Assembly: GCA_034670405.1 (NCBI GenBank)
Contig: JAXDDX010000116.1
Location: forward strand, 1,355,501-1,419,500
Direction: 5' to 3'
DNA: 64,000 nucleotides
Source of the DNA: Hoplostethus atlanticus
Taxonomy: Eukaryota; Chordata; Actinopteri; Trachichthyiformes; Trachichthyidae
Each line of letters starts with the position of its first letter. Position 1 is the first letter of the stretch. The position numbers were made by a program, and so were the translations under genes. Below, one piece after another: positions 12,204 through 51,429 of this stretch. A model generated the notes under the pieces. That model was not told the DNA's origin. It searched no databases and saw nothing but the letters and a program-made list of their open reading frames with translations.

Positions 12204-12905
12204 TAGAACAGGACTGTGCATTTTGGTGTTTTTTCCCTTCTGTGCCTTTTTTACTGTATTTGTGTATTTTATTTTTACACATTTGGAACCAAAGGCCATG
12301 TATGTTGGATTTTTTTGTTCATCACTGGCAGCAATTTCATGTTGCTACTAAAGCTTTTACTGCAGCAATTCTGTCACTTACTATTATTTTTTTCTACTGT
12401 ACATTCAATAAAGTAAAGATGACTCATTCACTTTTAGATAGTATGTTGCCAAAAATGCACACATTCAACACTCAACCAAAACAGTAGTTTACAGTAAAAG
12501 GAAACTGAATTATAAAAAAAACAATGGATTTCATATTGTCTATTGTATGCAGGTAGAACTAAACATGAAAAGTAATGCAGTTTTTGTAATGCCATCAACT
12601 GTTAGTATTTTGAAAGTCATTGTGCTATGATTGAATACATGTTCCTCTTGGATAGAAAACGTTTTGAAAGAATGATTTGATTTTGAGTCGGGTTTGCCGT
12701 GTTTTGATAGAGTTAGTGTATGTAGACAACTTTTTTTTAGCATTTTGAAATGTAGAGTTAGTATTTAATTAACAAAATGTGGTTTTGAGCAGAAAATTAA
12801 CTATTTGGCTAATTGTGTGATGTAGGTGTATTGCTGTGTTAAGAGTTTAGAAAAAGTAAGTATCTTAAGTATAGCTAAATGCTTGTTAGTGATCGTAAAA
12901 AACTG
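11368..12905 (+). mobile_element. TA-flanked element, left copy of inverted pair
   Basis: This 1,538-bp copy is nearly the reverse complement of 15073-16602. Its ends are CAGTTATTTACAGTCCCTAA and, in reverse, CAGTTTTTTACGATCACTAA. The outer end abuts TA (11366-11367); at the inner end TA has become AA. Inside, 11368-12203 is itself bounded by about 95-bp inverted ends and by TA on both sides. CAG...CTG ends with TA fit the Tc1/mariner (IS630) superfamily. No transposase frame is visible. Confidence 0.8.
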
Positions 12906-14374
12906 AAGAAAAGTGTTTGGCACATTGAGTTGCAAGTGGTAAATATATTAACAGCACGAAATTCACTGAATACTTAATTAAAGTTGAATTTGAAGACAAG
13001 GTTTGAAGCCATGGAACAAGGCAAACTTTCTCCACCATGCAACAACAGTAACAGTGCTGTCACATTTTCTCAGGGGATGGGGAGTAATCAGATGTCAAGT
13101 CAGATGATCTTATCATCTTTACCAACTGGATTTGCGACTAATTTGCCAGTGTCAGTTGACAGACTTTACCGCTCCCAGGCAGTAGATGGACTGGGAGACT
13201 GTAGGAGACCAGAGACTCTGATGGAGGTGTTCGGTTTTTGTTCTCGCTGCCCTTTCCCCTTCTCCCCCCTTTCGTCCTTTCTCTCCATATTCTCTCATTG
13301 TTCTCTCCACACTCCATTATCTTGTGAGTGTAACTATTTGGTTGTTTACAACGGTATTGTTCAACTGTGAAAATCAAATCTATCAAAACTAAACTTGAAT
13401 AGTCTACTAGTGTTTATTTATCGCAAAGCAACAACTTGAGAAGTCTTTATGAAATTGATGCATTTACGCATTCTCTTATTTAGCTGTTCATCCTGTTAAC
13501 CCAAAGTTACCAGTCATGCTTGAAACTTTGTGACGCCAACAAGGGGTGGTCATTATTTCGTATATGATAGCAGAAAAACCTTATAAAGTCCTTGTTGAAT
13601 GTTAATAACGATATCCCAAATGAACAACATAAATAAATATGATTTACTTTCATTGACTTGAGAATAAACATCTCCTATAACCACTGATCAGTCTCGGCCA
13701 ACTTCTTTCACCATGCGGTAATCCATACATACATGAGCACAATACATTAGTAGAAAACAAGCTAATTAGCTACCTAGCTAAATAACAAGATGGCAACAAC
13801 AATCAAGTTCCACAGCCTGTAACTAGCTAACATTAGCATGGGGCATTTGAATTCTGTTAGCTCAACATTAAAAATGATCTCTCCCACAATGAAGGTATTT
13901 CTCATTGAAAATGATGGCTACTAGCGTCAAGTTAACTGGTTACTGTGAGAAAACATGCTAATAAGTAACATATCTAGTGCATGTCTGCAAATGAGCAGCT
14001 ATTCAACTGTTTTCACTTACACCAGTCTGGCTGAATGCCTCCGTCTCCACCTTGTTCTGATTGGCTGTTCTGACTGAACCAATCATATCAAATGCTGCCC
14101 TCAGAAGGCATTTCAAGAAACAATATGTGATGTACATTTCAAGAAACAATATGTGATGTTTTACTAGTTAAAGAGTAATGAAAGTCAAATGCCAATTTGA
14201 GTGGTGGAGCATGAGGCAAGAAGGGGGTGTGCCTGTAAACTTAGGGGCAAAGGAAGTGTACACCTCTGACACATCAATTTGACAACATAATGGAAATTAG
14301 CCTACTAGCCTGCACAATAAAGAGTGACGTTGAGTCTAAAGGGCACTTTTGCAACCGAGGGGTCTTTTGAGGTG
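12906..14374. other. spacer between inverted copies, first part
   Basis: Single-copy-looking DNA. A 128-codon open frame at 12984-13370 has no recognisable domain and low-complexity Ser/Phe at its end, so I do not call it a gene. A 25-bp phrase around ATTTCAAGAAACAATATGTG is directly repeated at about 14109 and 14136. Confidence 0.4.
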
Positions 14375-14475
14375 GAAGATTTCTCTCCTGCTCCTATCAC
14401 TTGCATTGAAGAGGAGCTGCGCATATACAACTTATAACAAGAGTCAATGGGCACCCAAGGCCGGAAACATTGGGC
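14375..14475 (-). repeat. short fragment related to the 44.7-kb hAT element
   Basis: In reverse this stretch resembles part of the hAT element at 44946-45060, sharing ACTCTYGTTATAAGTTGTA, a CGCAG block and CCATTGACTC. It is a fragment with no ends. Confidence 0.5.
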
Positions 14476-14504
14476 ATCATTCACAACAGTTCTTAAAGTA
14501 GTCA

Positions 14505-14990
14505 AATTTATGTGCGTAAAAAAATACCAACGTGGGATTCATGGAACATGCGGGAAACCTTGATTTGTGCATAGAACAGGTGTATATTTGATGAATGCCA
14601 ATCGTTCAGAAATTGGATGCGTGTGCCTGTTGAAGCCAATTTGCATAGGTAAACGCCCTGTTCAACACCGTAAAAGGCGTGCAGACTGAAGGGTGCAAGT
14701 AAACCAGGGGAAAAGAGGGAAAAGAGGAACTTTGCGGAGTCCGAAATGGAAGTGTTGCGCGCATGCGTTCATGAGAAAAAAACAACAGAGTTTTCAGCAG
14801 CATAAGCAGCTAGAACTGATAAAAGTAAAGAATGGCAAGAAATTATGAATGCTGTCAATGCTGTTTCAGCAGAAACACACACCGTTGCTGAGGTAAAAAG
14901 CGCACAGCGTCGGATAGTGCACTGTGGCGCTATCCGACATGGATCAGAGGATCAATAGAGTGGTGCAAGAATGAGTCCTAAACCCCGGTT
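14505..14990 (+). mobile_element. Harbinger-related fragment with MYB/SANT-like coding remnant
   Basis: The first 150 bases match the interior of the small MITE at 22061-22317 almost base for base (shared GTGGGATTCATG, GTGTATATTTGATGAATGCC, TTTGCATAGGTAAACG). After this comes a + frame reading VKEWQEIMNAVNAVSAETHT, which fits the MYB/SANT-like DNA-binding protein encoded by fish Harbinger elements. This suggests the MITE is a deletion derivative of such an element. Confidence 0.6.
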
Positions 14991-15072
14991 CCCTCGTCTC
15001 GAAGTCTATTGGTTTTTTGAATGGGTTTTTGGTTAGATGCCTGAAATAAGGTCTGTGGTTAACACAAGCTTA

Positions 15073-16602
15073 CAGTTTTTTATGATCACTAACAAGCATT
15101 TAGCTATACTTCAGATACTTTTTCTAAACTCCTAACACAGCAATACACCTACATCACACAATTAGCCAAATAGTTAATTTTCTGCTCAAAACCACATTTT
15201 GTTAATTAAATACTAACTCTACATTTCAAAATGCAAAAAAAAAACTTTCTCTACATACACTAACTCTATCAAAACACGGCAAACCCGACTCAATATCACA
15301 TCATTCTATCAAAACACTAGGACATGTTTTCTATCCAAGAGGAACATATAGTCAATCATAGCATAACGACTTTCAAAATACTAACAGTTGATGGCATTAC
15401 AAAAACTGCATTACTTTTCATGTTTCAGTTCTACCTGTATACAATAGACAATATGAAATCCACTGTTTTTTTATAATTCAGTTTCCTTTTACTGTAAACC
15501 ACTGTTTTGGTTGAGTGTTTAATGTGTGCATTTTTGCCAACATACTATCTAAAAGTGAATGAGTCATCTTTACTTTATTGAATGTACAGTAGAAAAAAAT
15601 AATAGTAAGTGACAGAATTGCTGTAGTAAAAGCTTTATTAGCAACATGAAATTGCTGCCAGTGATGAACAAAAAATCCAAATGTGTAAAAATAAAATACA
15701 CAAATACAGTAAAAAAAGGCACAGAAGGGAAAAAACACCAAAATGCACAGTCCTGTTCTACAGTTTTTTACAGTCGCTAACATCCTTTTGTCTAATCTGT
15801 AGTGACATTTTCAAAACTCTAAACACAATTAGCACAACATCCGTCGGTTGTGGACCAAACTGTAATCTATACGATCTTCAGCATTTGGCCACATGTTCTC
15901 ATCCACATCACATCTTATGTCGTCTCTCGCTATGCACCTTGGATAGAAACGCTTGGCATGCACAATATGTGTAAACACAGTATGTGTAAATGCTTTTCAG
16001 TATGTCCTACTGTATGTCCTGTAACCCATGTTTACATGTAGAGTAGCATAGTGTAAAACTCACTATAGAACAAGACATATTGGATAGACACCATACCTGG
16101 ATGTATTGGTGCCGGTGCTGGTGACCCGCTCACTGTTCCTTTCAAAAGGAACTGTGTACAGCTGTTTCATTCAAACTCTGTGTTTGGTCTATTTTACACA
16201 ACTTAAATCAGCTATTTCTCAGTGTTTCAGTGATCTGTTCATTCAAAAATGCTTATCAGCTGTTTCAATAAAGCTTTTGAGCTGCTGTTGTTGCAGACGT
16301 AGAGGCTTTATACTATATTTAAGGTTTTGAACATTAGGTTTTCATTTCTGGCATGCTGTGTGCAAGCATTTATAAATAATCCATAATAATAAGATCCATA
16401 ATTTTGGTATTGGGTAAGCTTGTTTGTAAAGAAAATCTAAGCATTTTAGAAACGTGTTAATTGACTGCATATTCTGTGAAAACAACATGAATTGTGTTAA
16501 TGGTATGGTCCACAACTGACGGATGTTGTGCTAAATGTGTTTAGAGTTTTGAAAATGTGACTACAGATTGGACAAACGGATGTTAGCGACTGTAAAAAAC
16601 TG
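15073..16602 (-). mobile_element. TA-flanked element, right copy of inverted pair
   Basis: This 1,530-bp copy is in opposite orientation to 11368-12905. It is bounded by CAGTTTTTTATGATCACTAA and, in reverse, CAGTTTTTTACAGTCGCTAA. TA occurs on both sides (15071-15072 and 16603-16604), so its borders are the better preserved of the pair. Matching 74-codon frames in the two copies (11638-11862 minus, 16106-16330 plus) differ at only one or a few residues, so the copies are close. Those frames match no protein I know. Confidence 0.85.
15761..16602. repeat. 842-bp subunit with long inverted ends
   Basis: Counterpart of 11368-12203. Ends CAGTTTTTTACAGTCGCTAA occur in both orientations, continuing for about 95 bp, with TA at 15759-15760 and 16603-16604. 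Confidence 0.7.
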
Positions 16603-16604
16603 TA

Positions 16605-19600
16605 AGAGATTTTCACGTTTTGTTCTACGTCAGTGTGTCTTAAAAAAGGCGGTTGCTAACAAGTGGCTAAATGAGACTACAGAGGTTGTCGAGGACATTA
16701 AACGCCATCACGCCGAACACGGAAACTCATCTACTCACTAGTCCGCCTTTACAGCCTCTAGTTGTGTTTATACTCCTGCTCTTGCAAACTATTCTAACTC
16801 AGACTTTCCAACTTGTAGATGTATCAATTTTTTGTATTTTCAGTATTTTTAGTGGTGGTGACGTTGAAGTCATGCGACCGTGGTGTAGTTCGTTTATAGC
16901 CTAACGTTAGCTTTTTACTTCTGGCGATTGCATTTACGCTTCAAAAATCATAAAAGTGGTGTTCATTTGTGAAGATTATCTTGCTGAATAAAACATGTAA
17001 GTATCATAAACTTTTGTTTGCCACAGAGCTTATTTTCTGCAATAATCCAAAATCCAATGCAAAAATCCCATTGTTTTTTTGTCTAGGGAACCAGGGCGAT
17101 GCTAACTTCCGGGTTGGCCTACAAAAATACATCATCAATGCACTACTCTATTCCATAATAGGAGAGACCTCACTGTCGGGTGTCCAGTTGGCAATGGAGT
17201 TGGACACAGATCAAATCCAGGCTGCATCTTCATCAGATGGTAGGACTATGTAATAGTATTTGTAAGGCGTTCAGTCCATGTTATCAACCCATTACAAGTT
17301 CGATAATCTTGAATAGGGACAATTTGGCAAATACGCAATTGCAGCCTATTAGGTCTTTGAAACATTTTGATCTTAATGAGGTTTGGCACTACTGTAATGG
17401 ATTTTTCATAAAGAATAAGACATTCTAAGAGCCTTACCGCATGTTTCCAAACTCACGTAGGTTTATCGTACCAACAAACACATTCAGATATGAACAAAAT
17501 GATGAATCAGACTATGTTCGTAGAAACGTCCACACCAGCGATTTCTAATCTAAATTTTATTGCAGATTATACGTTTTACTCACTAACTATACAATATTTA
17601 ACTTGCTAATTAAAAAATATATATATTTCAAAGTTTTGAGTCTTATGTTTGAGTTATTTTAAGTCTTTATTGGCCAGCCACCAATGCTACTAGATCAGAT
17701 TTAAATTATTTAGTGTTGCATATTTCTTTAATATGGTGAAGGAAGAAAATTGCGACCCTTTTGGCTTTCCATAACACACACAAGCACACATTTTTTTTTC
17801 TTTTTATGATTTTCAACTCTTTACATTTATCTACAACCAATCACTGCAAAATACATAAAACCAGAATCAAGTCAGGAATCAGATACATTCAAGACAAAAT
17901 GTTAAAGTCGATTCAGGCTCCAGTGACCCAGTCTTTTCTACTGTAGTCTCTCCTCAATATGTATAATCTATTGCATTTTCTGCTGCTACAAATAGGCCTT
18001 GTTTACAGGTCAGACTTTGATATGGAGCCAATCCAGTTTCTTTCTTTAGTAGTTCTCTTCATTAGTAGATTCAGTAACAAACTAACAAACATAATTTATA
18101 TATTATGTTTACTGCCCGCTAACACCTTTGTTACAGAAATTAAGCTGATGTTTATGGGATTTCTTCTTTATCAAATAGTGAACAGCAGAAAGACGACAAA
18201 GTTGAAGAGGGGATGAGGGAGAAGATTTAGATCTGGACTAATATCTATAATGTTTCTGTTACACGGTACATAGATTAGTATACTCCATATATACATATCA
18301 TATATCTGTGCATTAGCAAAACTTTTCCATAATATGAAAAAGTGATGTTTTCAATTCCAAAATAAGAATTTGTATTGTGTCACACTCTTAACACTTAAAT
18401 AACATAGGAAAAAATAGCATAGATTGGAAAATAAATTAGATGAAGATAAAACACAGGAGACATCCAAAAGACATTACAACCCACTGAAGTCTTTCCAACC
18501 TGCCATAATCAAGGCATCAGCAGCCTGCACTGAGATCAGATTTAACTCTATGACACAGACTAATAGTTTTCATCTTTTTATGGAGTAACTGCTCTATTTG
18601 TTTCTCCATATCTAGGCAGCCATCAGAAGATCAGATGCATATATCATAAATCAATAATAAATCAAGGCACTTAAACATCAGCAGATTGCACTTTGTGTGG
18701 GTTAACCCAAGGCACTTCCAAAGCATGCACATTATGCTGCACACACAAACACATTTTGTATATTGTACATATCATTACATTATCATTGAAATCATAATAT
18801 TAACACTTGACATAAGGTAGCAAACTGCTAGCTAAGATTTCTACAGTATTTCTTTTTAAACACCACATCAAACATTTTTCTCATACTATGCGCAAGTTCA
18901 TATGTATTTTCCTAATAATCTAGATTTTGTCCATAATTATTTTCTTTTTTTGTACCAAACAAGGCTGTATCTGCACAGAACCTCGAGGAACCTACAAAAG
19001 GAGAGGAGGAATAATTTTTGTCACAGTAATCTTTTGGGCTACAACTGTTAATATAAAACACATGTGAATGGAGTTTGTCACCTAAATACAAGCTTTGACA
19101 ACCACTGTGCTGCTCCTATGCTGACTTCCTCAACATTTGACTCTTAAACCTATCTGGATTTTTGAAGGATCACATACTGATACTGATATTTTTCGATTGA
19201 ACCTGCCAATATTTGCTGCCAATATTCAATATCTTCAAATTTGCCATTTTCATGCCTCCAAAAAAATACAAATACAAGGATTCTCTAAATCTTTTAGTAG
19301 ATTTTCTGAAACACTTAGACCATCATGGGACAATAAAACTCTCCATTGAAAGCCAGACTAATGAAATAGTTTTAGGTGGGTCAGCAGCTCCTTAAGGTGA
19401 GGCAGGTTTCATTGCAGGTTTTGCAGACTGACACCCCTGAAGCTGACATTATCAGCCTGATATATTGGAAAACCGATATTGGTTTAACCCTCCTTGATTC
19501 AACCTTGTAGAAAAACAATTTGATGCACATGATATATACAGCTGATGTACCCTGATTCCTGTGACATCAACAACTCCTTCTATTTATACTACTAGAAATC

Positions 19601-20179
19601 ACTGGCCTGAACAGAGCTGTGATCGGCTGAGAAGCATCCCTGGACGGTGATATTTCAAGATGCAGCAAAGAAGAACCACCAACAACAAAACTGTACAAAT
19701 CTCTACAGTACAAATCAATATAAATGAATGTACAGCTCATGGGATAAGCTTTAAATGTTGTGAACGGATAGAGTGAAATCCAAACTTAACGGAAAAACGG
19801 AGAGAAAGTCAGCTGCTATTTGATTGTCAAGAAACTACAGACAGGCAAAGCAATGAGGGAAAGGAAAAAAAGCACCTGAAAAACTAAGAAATGTTATATA
19901 TAGCACCATATATAAACTAGACATTAACCTACGATATGACAGGTGGCACAGACAAATGCACCAGACGAAAACTGAATTTAGTGAAAGGGCAGAGACAGAA
20001 ACATCGAGCTAATGCTGGCATTCAGTCGGCGGTTGAGATTCAAGGATTGCTTGATGCTCTTCCTCAATAAGCATTTATGATAAGTGATTTCGGTGGCTGC
20101 AAAGTCAAAGAAGATAAGCAAAGGGGCAAGTAATCTGAAGAAAAACAATGAAAAGCACATAAAGTATCAAAAACTTTGC
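16605..20179. other. unassigned AT-rich sequence, repeat-like in parts
   Basis: The segment 16640-17170 contains phrases such as GAGGTTGTCGAGGACATTAA and GGGCGATGCTAACTTCCGGG that look like dispersed fish repeats. The stretch 19145-19500 shares a theme (CCGATATTGG, TTCATGCC, TTTAACCCT) with the MITE-like copies near 47.5 and 50 kb. No gene is supported. Confidence 0.35.
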
Positions 20180-20475
20180 ACAGTGCTACGGGGCCTGCTG
20201 CAAGATCTAAATTAAGTATATTACTATTTGCTGATGATACAGTATTATGTAAGTGAGGAAGAAACATCCCATATGTTGTCAGGAAAGTACAAGAGGAGAT
20301 CAATACAGTCGAGGCTTTGGGCTTTGATGGCTCAGGTTCTCTGTTGACATGAGTCAAACAATAATGTTTACCAGGACAAAGGTGGGAGAGGGAGTTGGAC
20401 TGAGACTGTACGGGAGCAACTTGGACAGAGTGGGTTCTTTCAGATTCTTTGATATGAGGCTAACATGGACAAGAT
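20180..20475 (+). pseudogene. LINE reverse transcriptase fragment
   Basis: The + frame reads ILLFADDTVLCK with the polymerase motif FADD at 20227-20238. It continues GRNIPYVVRKVQEEINTVE, and later in other frames VGEGVGLRLYGSNLDRVGSF. This is the reverse transcriptase palm of a non-LTR element, broken by stops (CK-stop) and frameshifts. Confidence 0.8.
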
Positions 20476-20639
20476 GCACTGAGAAAATGATAGAGACCAA
20501 CCATAACCATAAAAGACCAGGTTCCTTCACACAAATTTTGAGGTTGCAGCTGAGTCCTAGCCAAAACTATGATTTCTGACAAAATAAAGGGGCACTAAGT
20601 AAGATTTTTACTTCCCAATAATGCAAAATGACCACTATA

Positions 20640-21765
20640 GATCTGAGGGAGGTTGATAGCGTTACTGATTGTGGCTACGCTGAAGAACATGGTTCGTAAA
20701 TTTGTGCACGACGATAGTCGGAATTGGGATAAGTGGCTGGACCCTCTGTTATTTGGAGTGCGGGAGGTACCCCAGGCCTCCATGGGATTTTCTCCCTTTG
20801 AGCTCCTATTTGGCAGGAGCCCCGAATTTTCACTGGGAGATTATTTCTCCCTTTGTCCAACTCCAAATTGCTCGCCAGGTGGCAAGGCCCTTCGTGGTCA
20901 CACGGCGAGTTGGGGACGTCGACTATGAGGTTGACGTGACCGCTTTACAGCAGCGATTTGCCAATGTGCTTTCCCCCCTGCCAGGATGCACAAAGCTCAT
21001 TCACCACCACATAGACCCCCGGAGTTAAAGTACACACCCGGCCTCGTCTGCCCGAGCATAAACGTAAAGTCGTGCAGGCGGAATTGAAGGCCATGCTGGA
21101 GATGGGAGTGATAGAAGAGTCCGCCGGCGACTGGTGTAGCCCCATCGTACTGGTTCTCAAATCCGATGGGTCTATACGGTTCTGTGCGGACTACCGGCAG
21201 GTGAATGATGTATCAAAATTCGACGCCTACCCCATGCCCCGGGTCGACAAGCTACTAGACAGGTTAGGCAATGCTCGTTTTTTCACGACACTGGACTTAA
21301 CCAAGGGCTACTGGCAGATTCCCTTGTCTCCAGAGTCCAAGGAAAAAACGTCTTTCTCTATTCTGTATAGATTGTACCAATTCGTAACACTCCCGTTCCG
21401 CTTGTTCGGCGTCCCGCCACATTCCAGCGCCTCATGGACCGGGTGCTGCGTCCGCATGCTGCATATGCCGCTGCCTACCTGGATGATGTTATCATCCACA
21501 GTGACAGCTGGGACAGCTGTGCAGTTGGACGGAGAGAGGTACTACTTGGGGAGGGCTGGTGCAGCCCCAGATAGATAAAACCGCAGCAGGTTGCAGCCTG
21601 CCCGAGACCCAAAATGAAAATAGAGGTGAAGCGGTTCCTGGGGCTAGCTGGGTACTACCGGAGGTTCATACCGGCCTTCTCGGAGCTGGCCAGCCCTTTG
21701 ACCGCAGTGAGCGGACCAGGGCGAGGGAGCCCGTGTTAATTGTGTAGAGATTTTGTTTGTGAGCC
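20640..21765 (+). mobile_element. Ty3/gypsy fragment, integrase before reverse transcriptase
   Basis: In order on the + strand: the end of an integrase core and C-terminal part (VRKFVHDDSRNWDKW, then GFSPFELLFGRSP at 20690-20830); a linker reading PFVVTRRVGDVDYEV and ALQQRFANVLSPLPG; then a reverse transcriptase from 21072 with VIEESAGDWCSPIVLVLKSD, DYRQVNDVSKFDAYPMP, TLDLTKGYWQIPLSPE and YLDD at 21476-21487; then RFLGLAGYYRRFIPAFSELA. Frameshifts lie within the linker and after the FRLFG block. No LTRs, protease or RNase H were found. The integrase-first order is characteristic of Gmr1-like elements of fish and other deuterostomes. Confidence 0.85.
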
Positions 21766-22060
21766 TAAAAAACCCAATGTGCCGCCCAACCCACAATCTC
21801 TGTCTTTGCCTCTGTCTCGACCCGGTGGTAACAAGTTGGCTACACTGATCAATACCAATGACTCAACGAGCCCAAGCCAATTCTAGTATTTTACATGGTG
21901 ATTTATTACCTCTCCACTAGATTGTTGGATCTGTTGGATCTCTGCTCTAATTAGCTAGCTTACCTCTCTATTGTGAAAATGTGACAAATTGTTTTTGTCC
22001 AATGCAGGCTTCCATCAGATGATCTTCTACAGTGTATGTAGGGAGGATTGAGTGTCCTCA
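21766..22060. other. unassigned sequence
   Basis: Possibly some remaining flank of the retroelement; nothing specific is readable. Confidence 0.3.
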
Positions 22061-22317
22061 CAATGGGCCTCATTCACGAAACTTTTCTTAAATTATTCAT
22101 AAATTTGTCGTATTTATGTGCGTAACAAAATACCAACGTGGGATTCATGAAATGCGGGAAACCTCGATTTGTGCGTAGAACAGGTGTATATTTGATGAAT
22201 GCCAATTGTTCGTAAATTGGATGCGCGTGCCTGTTGAAGATGATTTGCATAGGTAAACGTGTGTGCAAGTAAAGATCAAAGATCAAATCTGATACGTTTT
22301 GTGAATGAGGCCCATTG
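22061..22317. mobile_element. 257-bp MITE with perfect 17-bp inverted ends
   Basis: Starts CAATGGGCCTCATTCAC and ends with its exact reverse complement. With one mismatch the pairing extends through CGAAAC. The interior is shared with 14505-14665. The GGGCCTCATT core of the end matches the end of the Harbinger remnant at 5.15 kb, so it is probably a Harbinger-type MITE. Part of the 17 bp may be the target duplication. Confidence 0.85.
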
Positions 22318-23240
22318 TATGTTGCCACCTAATGGCTCTTCATTTATTCTGTAATGCGGTGAACTGGCTTTGAACATGTGAAATATGTCAAATGCAATTG
22401 AAATAATAATAATATATACAATATTATCAACATCTCCTTCCTTTGGAAGATGTTCTGTTCTTCATTTTACATTCTTTCATTCCTTCAGAATTTCAATGAA
22501 AATAAGGCAAAAACATGGGCCATAGGCCTGATGACAATTTTGTTTCTGTTATTGTGACTGCTTACTTTCATACTCCAAACAAATGAGAAATAAATTATTA
22601 TTGAAATTGTCAGTCAGTCTGATTCTTAAACCCATCACTCTTACCTCTAGTTGGCAGTAATGATCAGGTTAAATGCCCCTCTAAAATTCACTATCCAAGC
22701 TATAAATGCAATAATGTAATACTGCATAATGCACTAATGTTTTTACAGCTTTTTACATTATTTCAAATGATGGCATGATGGAACCAGAAAAAAGTCAAAG
22801 AGCATTTATAAATGAAGTCCCTGGCCTGGGTCCTTTGCAAATCCTGCAATAGTCTGGCTGTTACTACAAGAGCTGGGTATTGCTGGAATTTTTTATACTG
22901 ATACCCATTATGGTACCTCTAATCTGGTGCTGGTTGCAAACAATGCATTTTTTTCCTTTGTTGAATGAAAGCACATTTTATAATGCAATAGAGTAAACTA
23001 TTGTAGGTCATATGCTTTTCTAACTAGAATCAGGCTCATTTGATTTCCTCATAGGAAATACCCATAAGACTTGAATTCTCAAGAATCCAACATTTTGAAG
23101 CTTCTTGATGATGACTGTTACAGCAGCAAAAAACGTCATTTGTCAATACCCAGCCATAGTTATGATACAACACTATGTAATATTAATCGATTGACCTTAG
23201 AACATCCTACCTAGGATTCATCAACCTAAAATCGATCTGC
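22318..23240. other. slc43a2 3' flank / 3' UTR region
   Basis: AT-rich sequence downstream of the slc43a2 stop codon. It should hold the 3' UTR and poly(A) site, but several possible signals exist and none can be chosen by eye. Confidence 0.4.
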
Positions 23241-51196
<27,956 letters not shown>

Positions 51197-51284
51197 CTGC
51201 CAGAGATATAAAGACACAGAAATAAAATATGAGAGAAAATATGGCAAATCGTCCCAGCATTCACATTCAATGCAGCTCCATTGG

Positions 51285-51425
51285 CGCTGTTGGGTTAAGT
51301 GCCTTGCTCAAGGCACCTCGACAGTAGGTGCTGAGGGAGTCCCATGAGCAGAACGCTTAGATTTGATCCCAGCAATGGCCAAGGCTGTCCCGCCAAATTG
51401 TCCATGAACAAGGTGCTGAACCCTA
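51285..51425 (-). repeat. SINE-like sequence upstream of exon 1
   Basis: In reverse, the CAAGGCACTTAACCC-type phrase and a GGATCAAATC box-B-like stretch resemble a tRNA-related fish SINE. Ends are unclear. It lies 90 bp upstream of the exon 1 acceptor. Confidence 0.35.
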
Positions 51426-51429
51426 GCCT

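Noticed and set aside
12984-13370. 128-codon open frame between the inverted elements
   Set aside because: No domain, no splice context and low-complexity ending; also not a transposase, which I had looked for there.
14375-14475. Independent hAT insertion
   Set aside because: Only about 80-100 bp of similarity to the 44.7-kb hAT interior and no terminal sequences, so it is listed only as a fragment.
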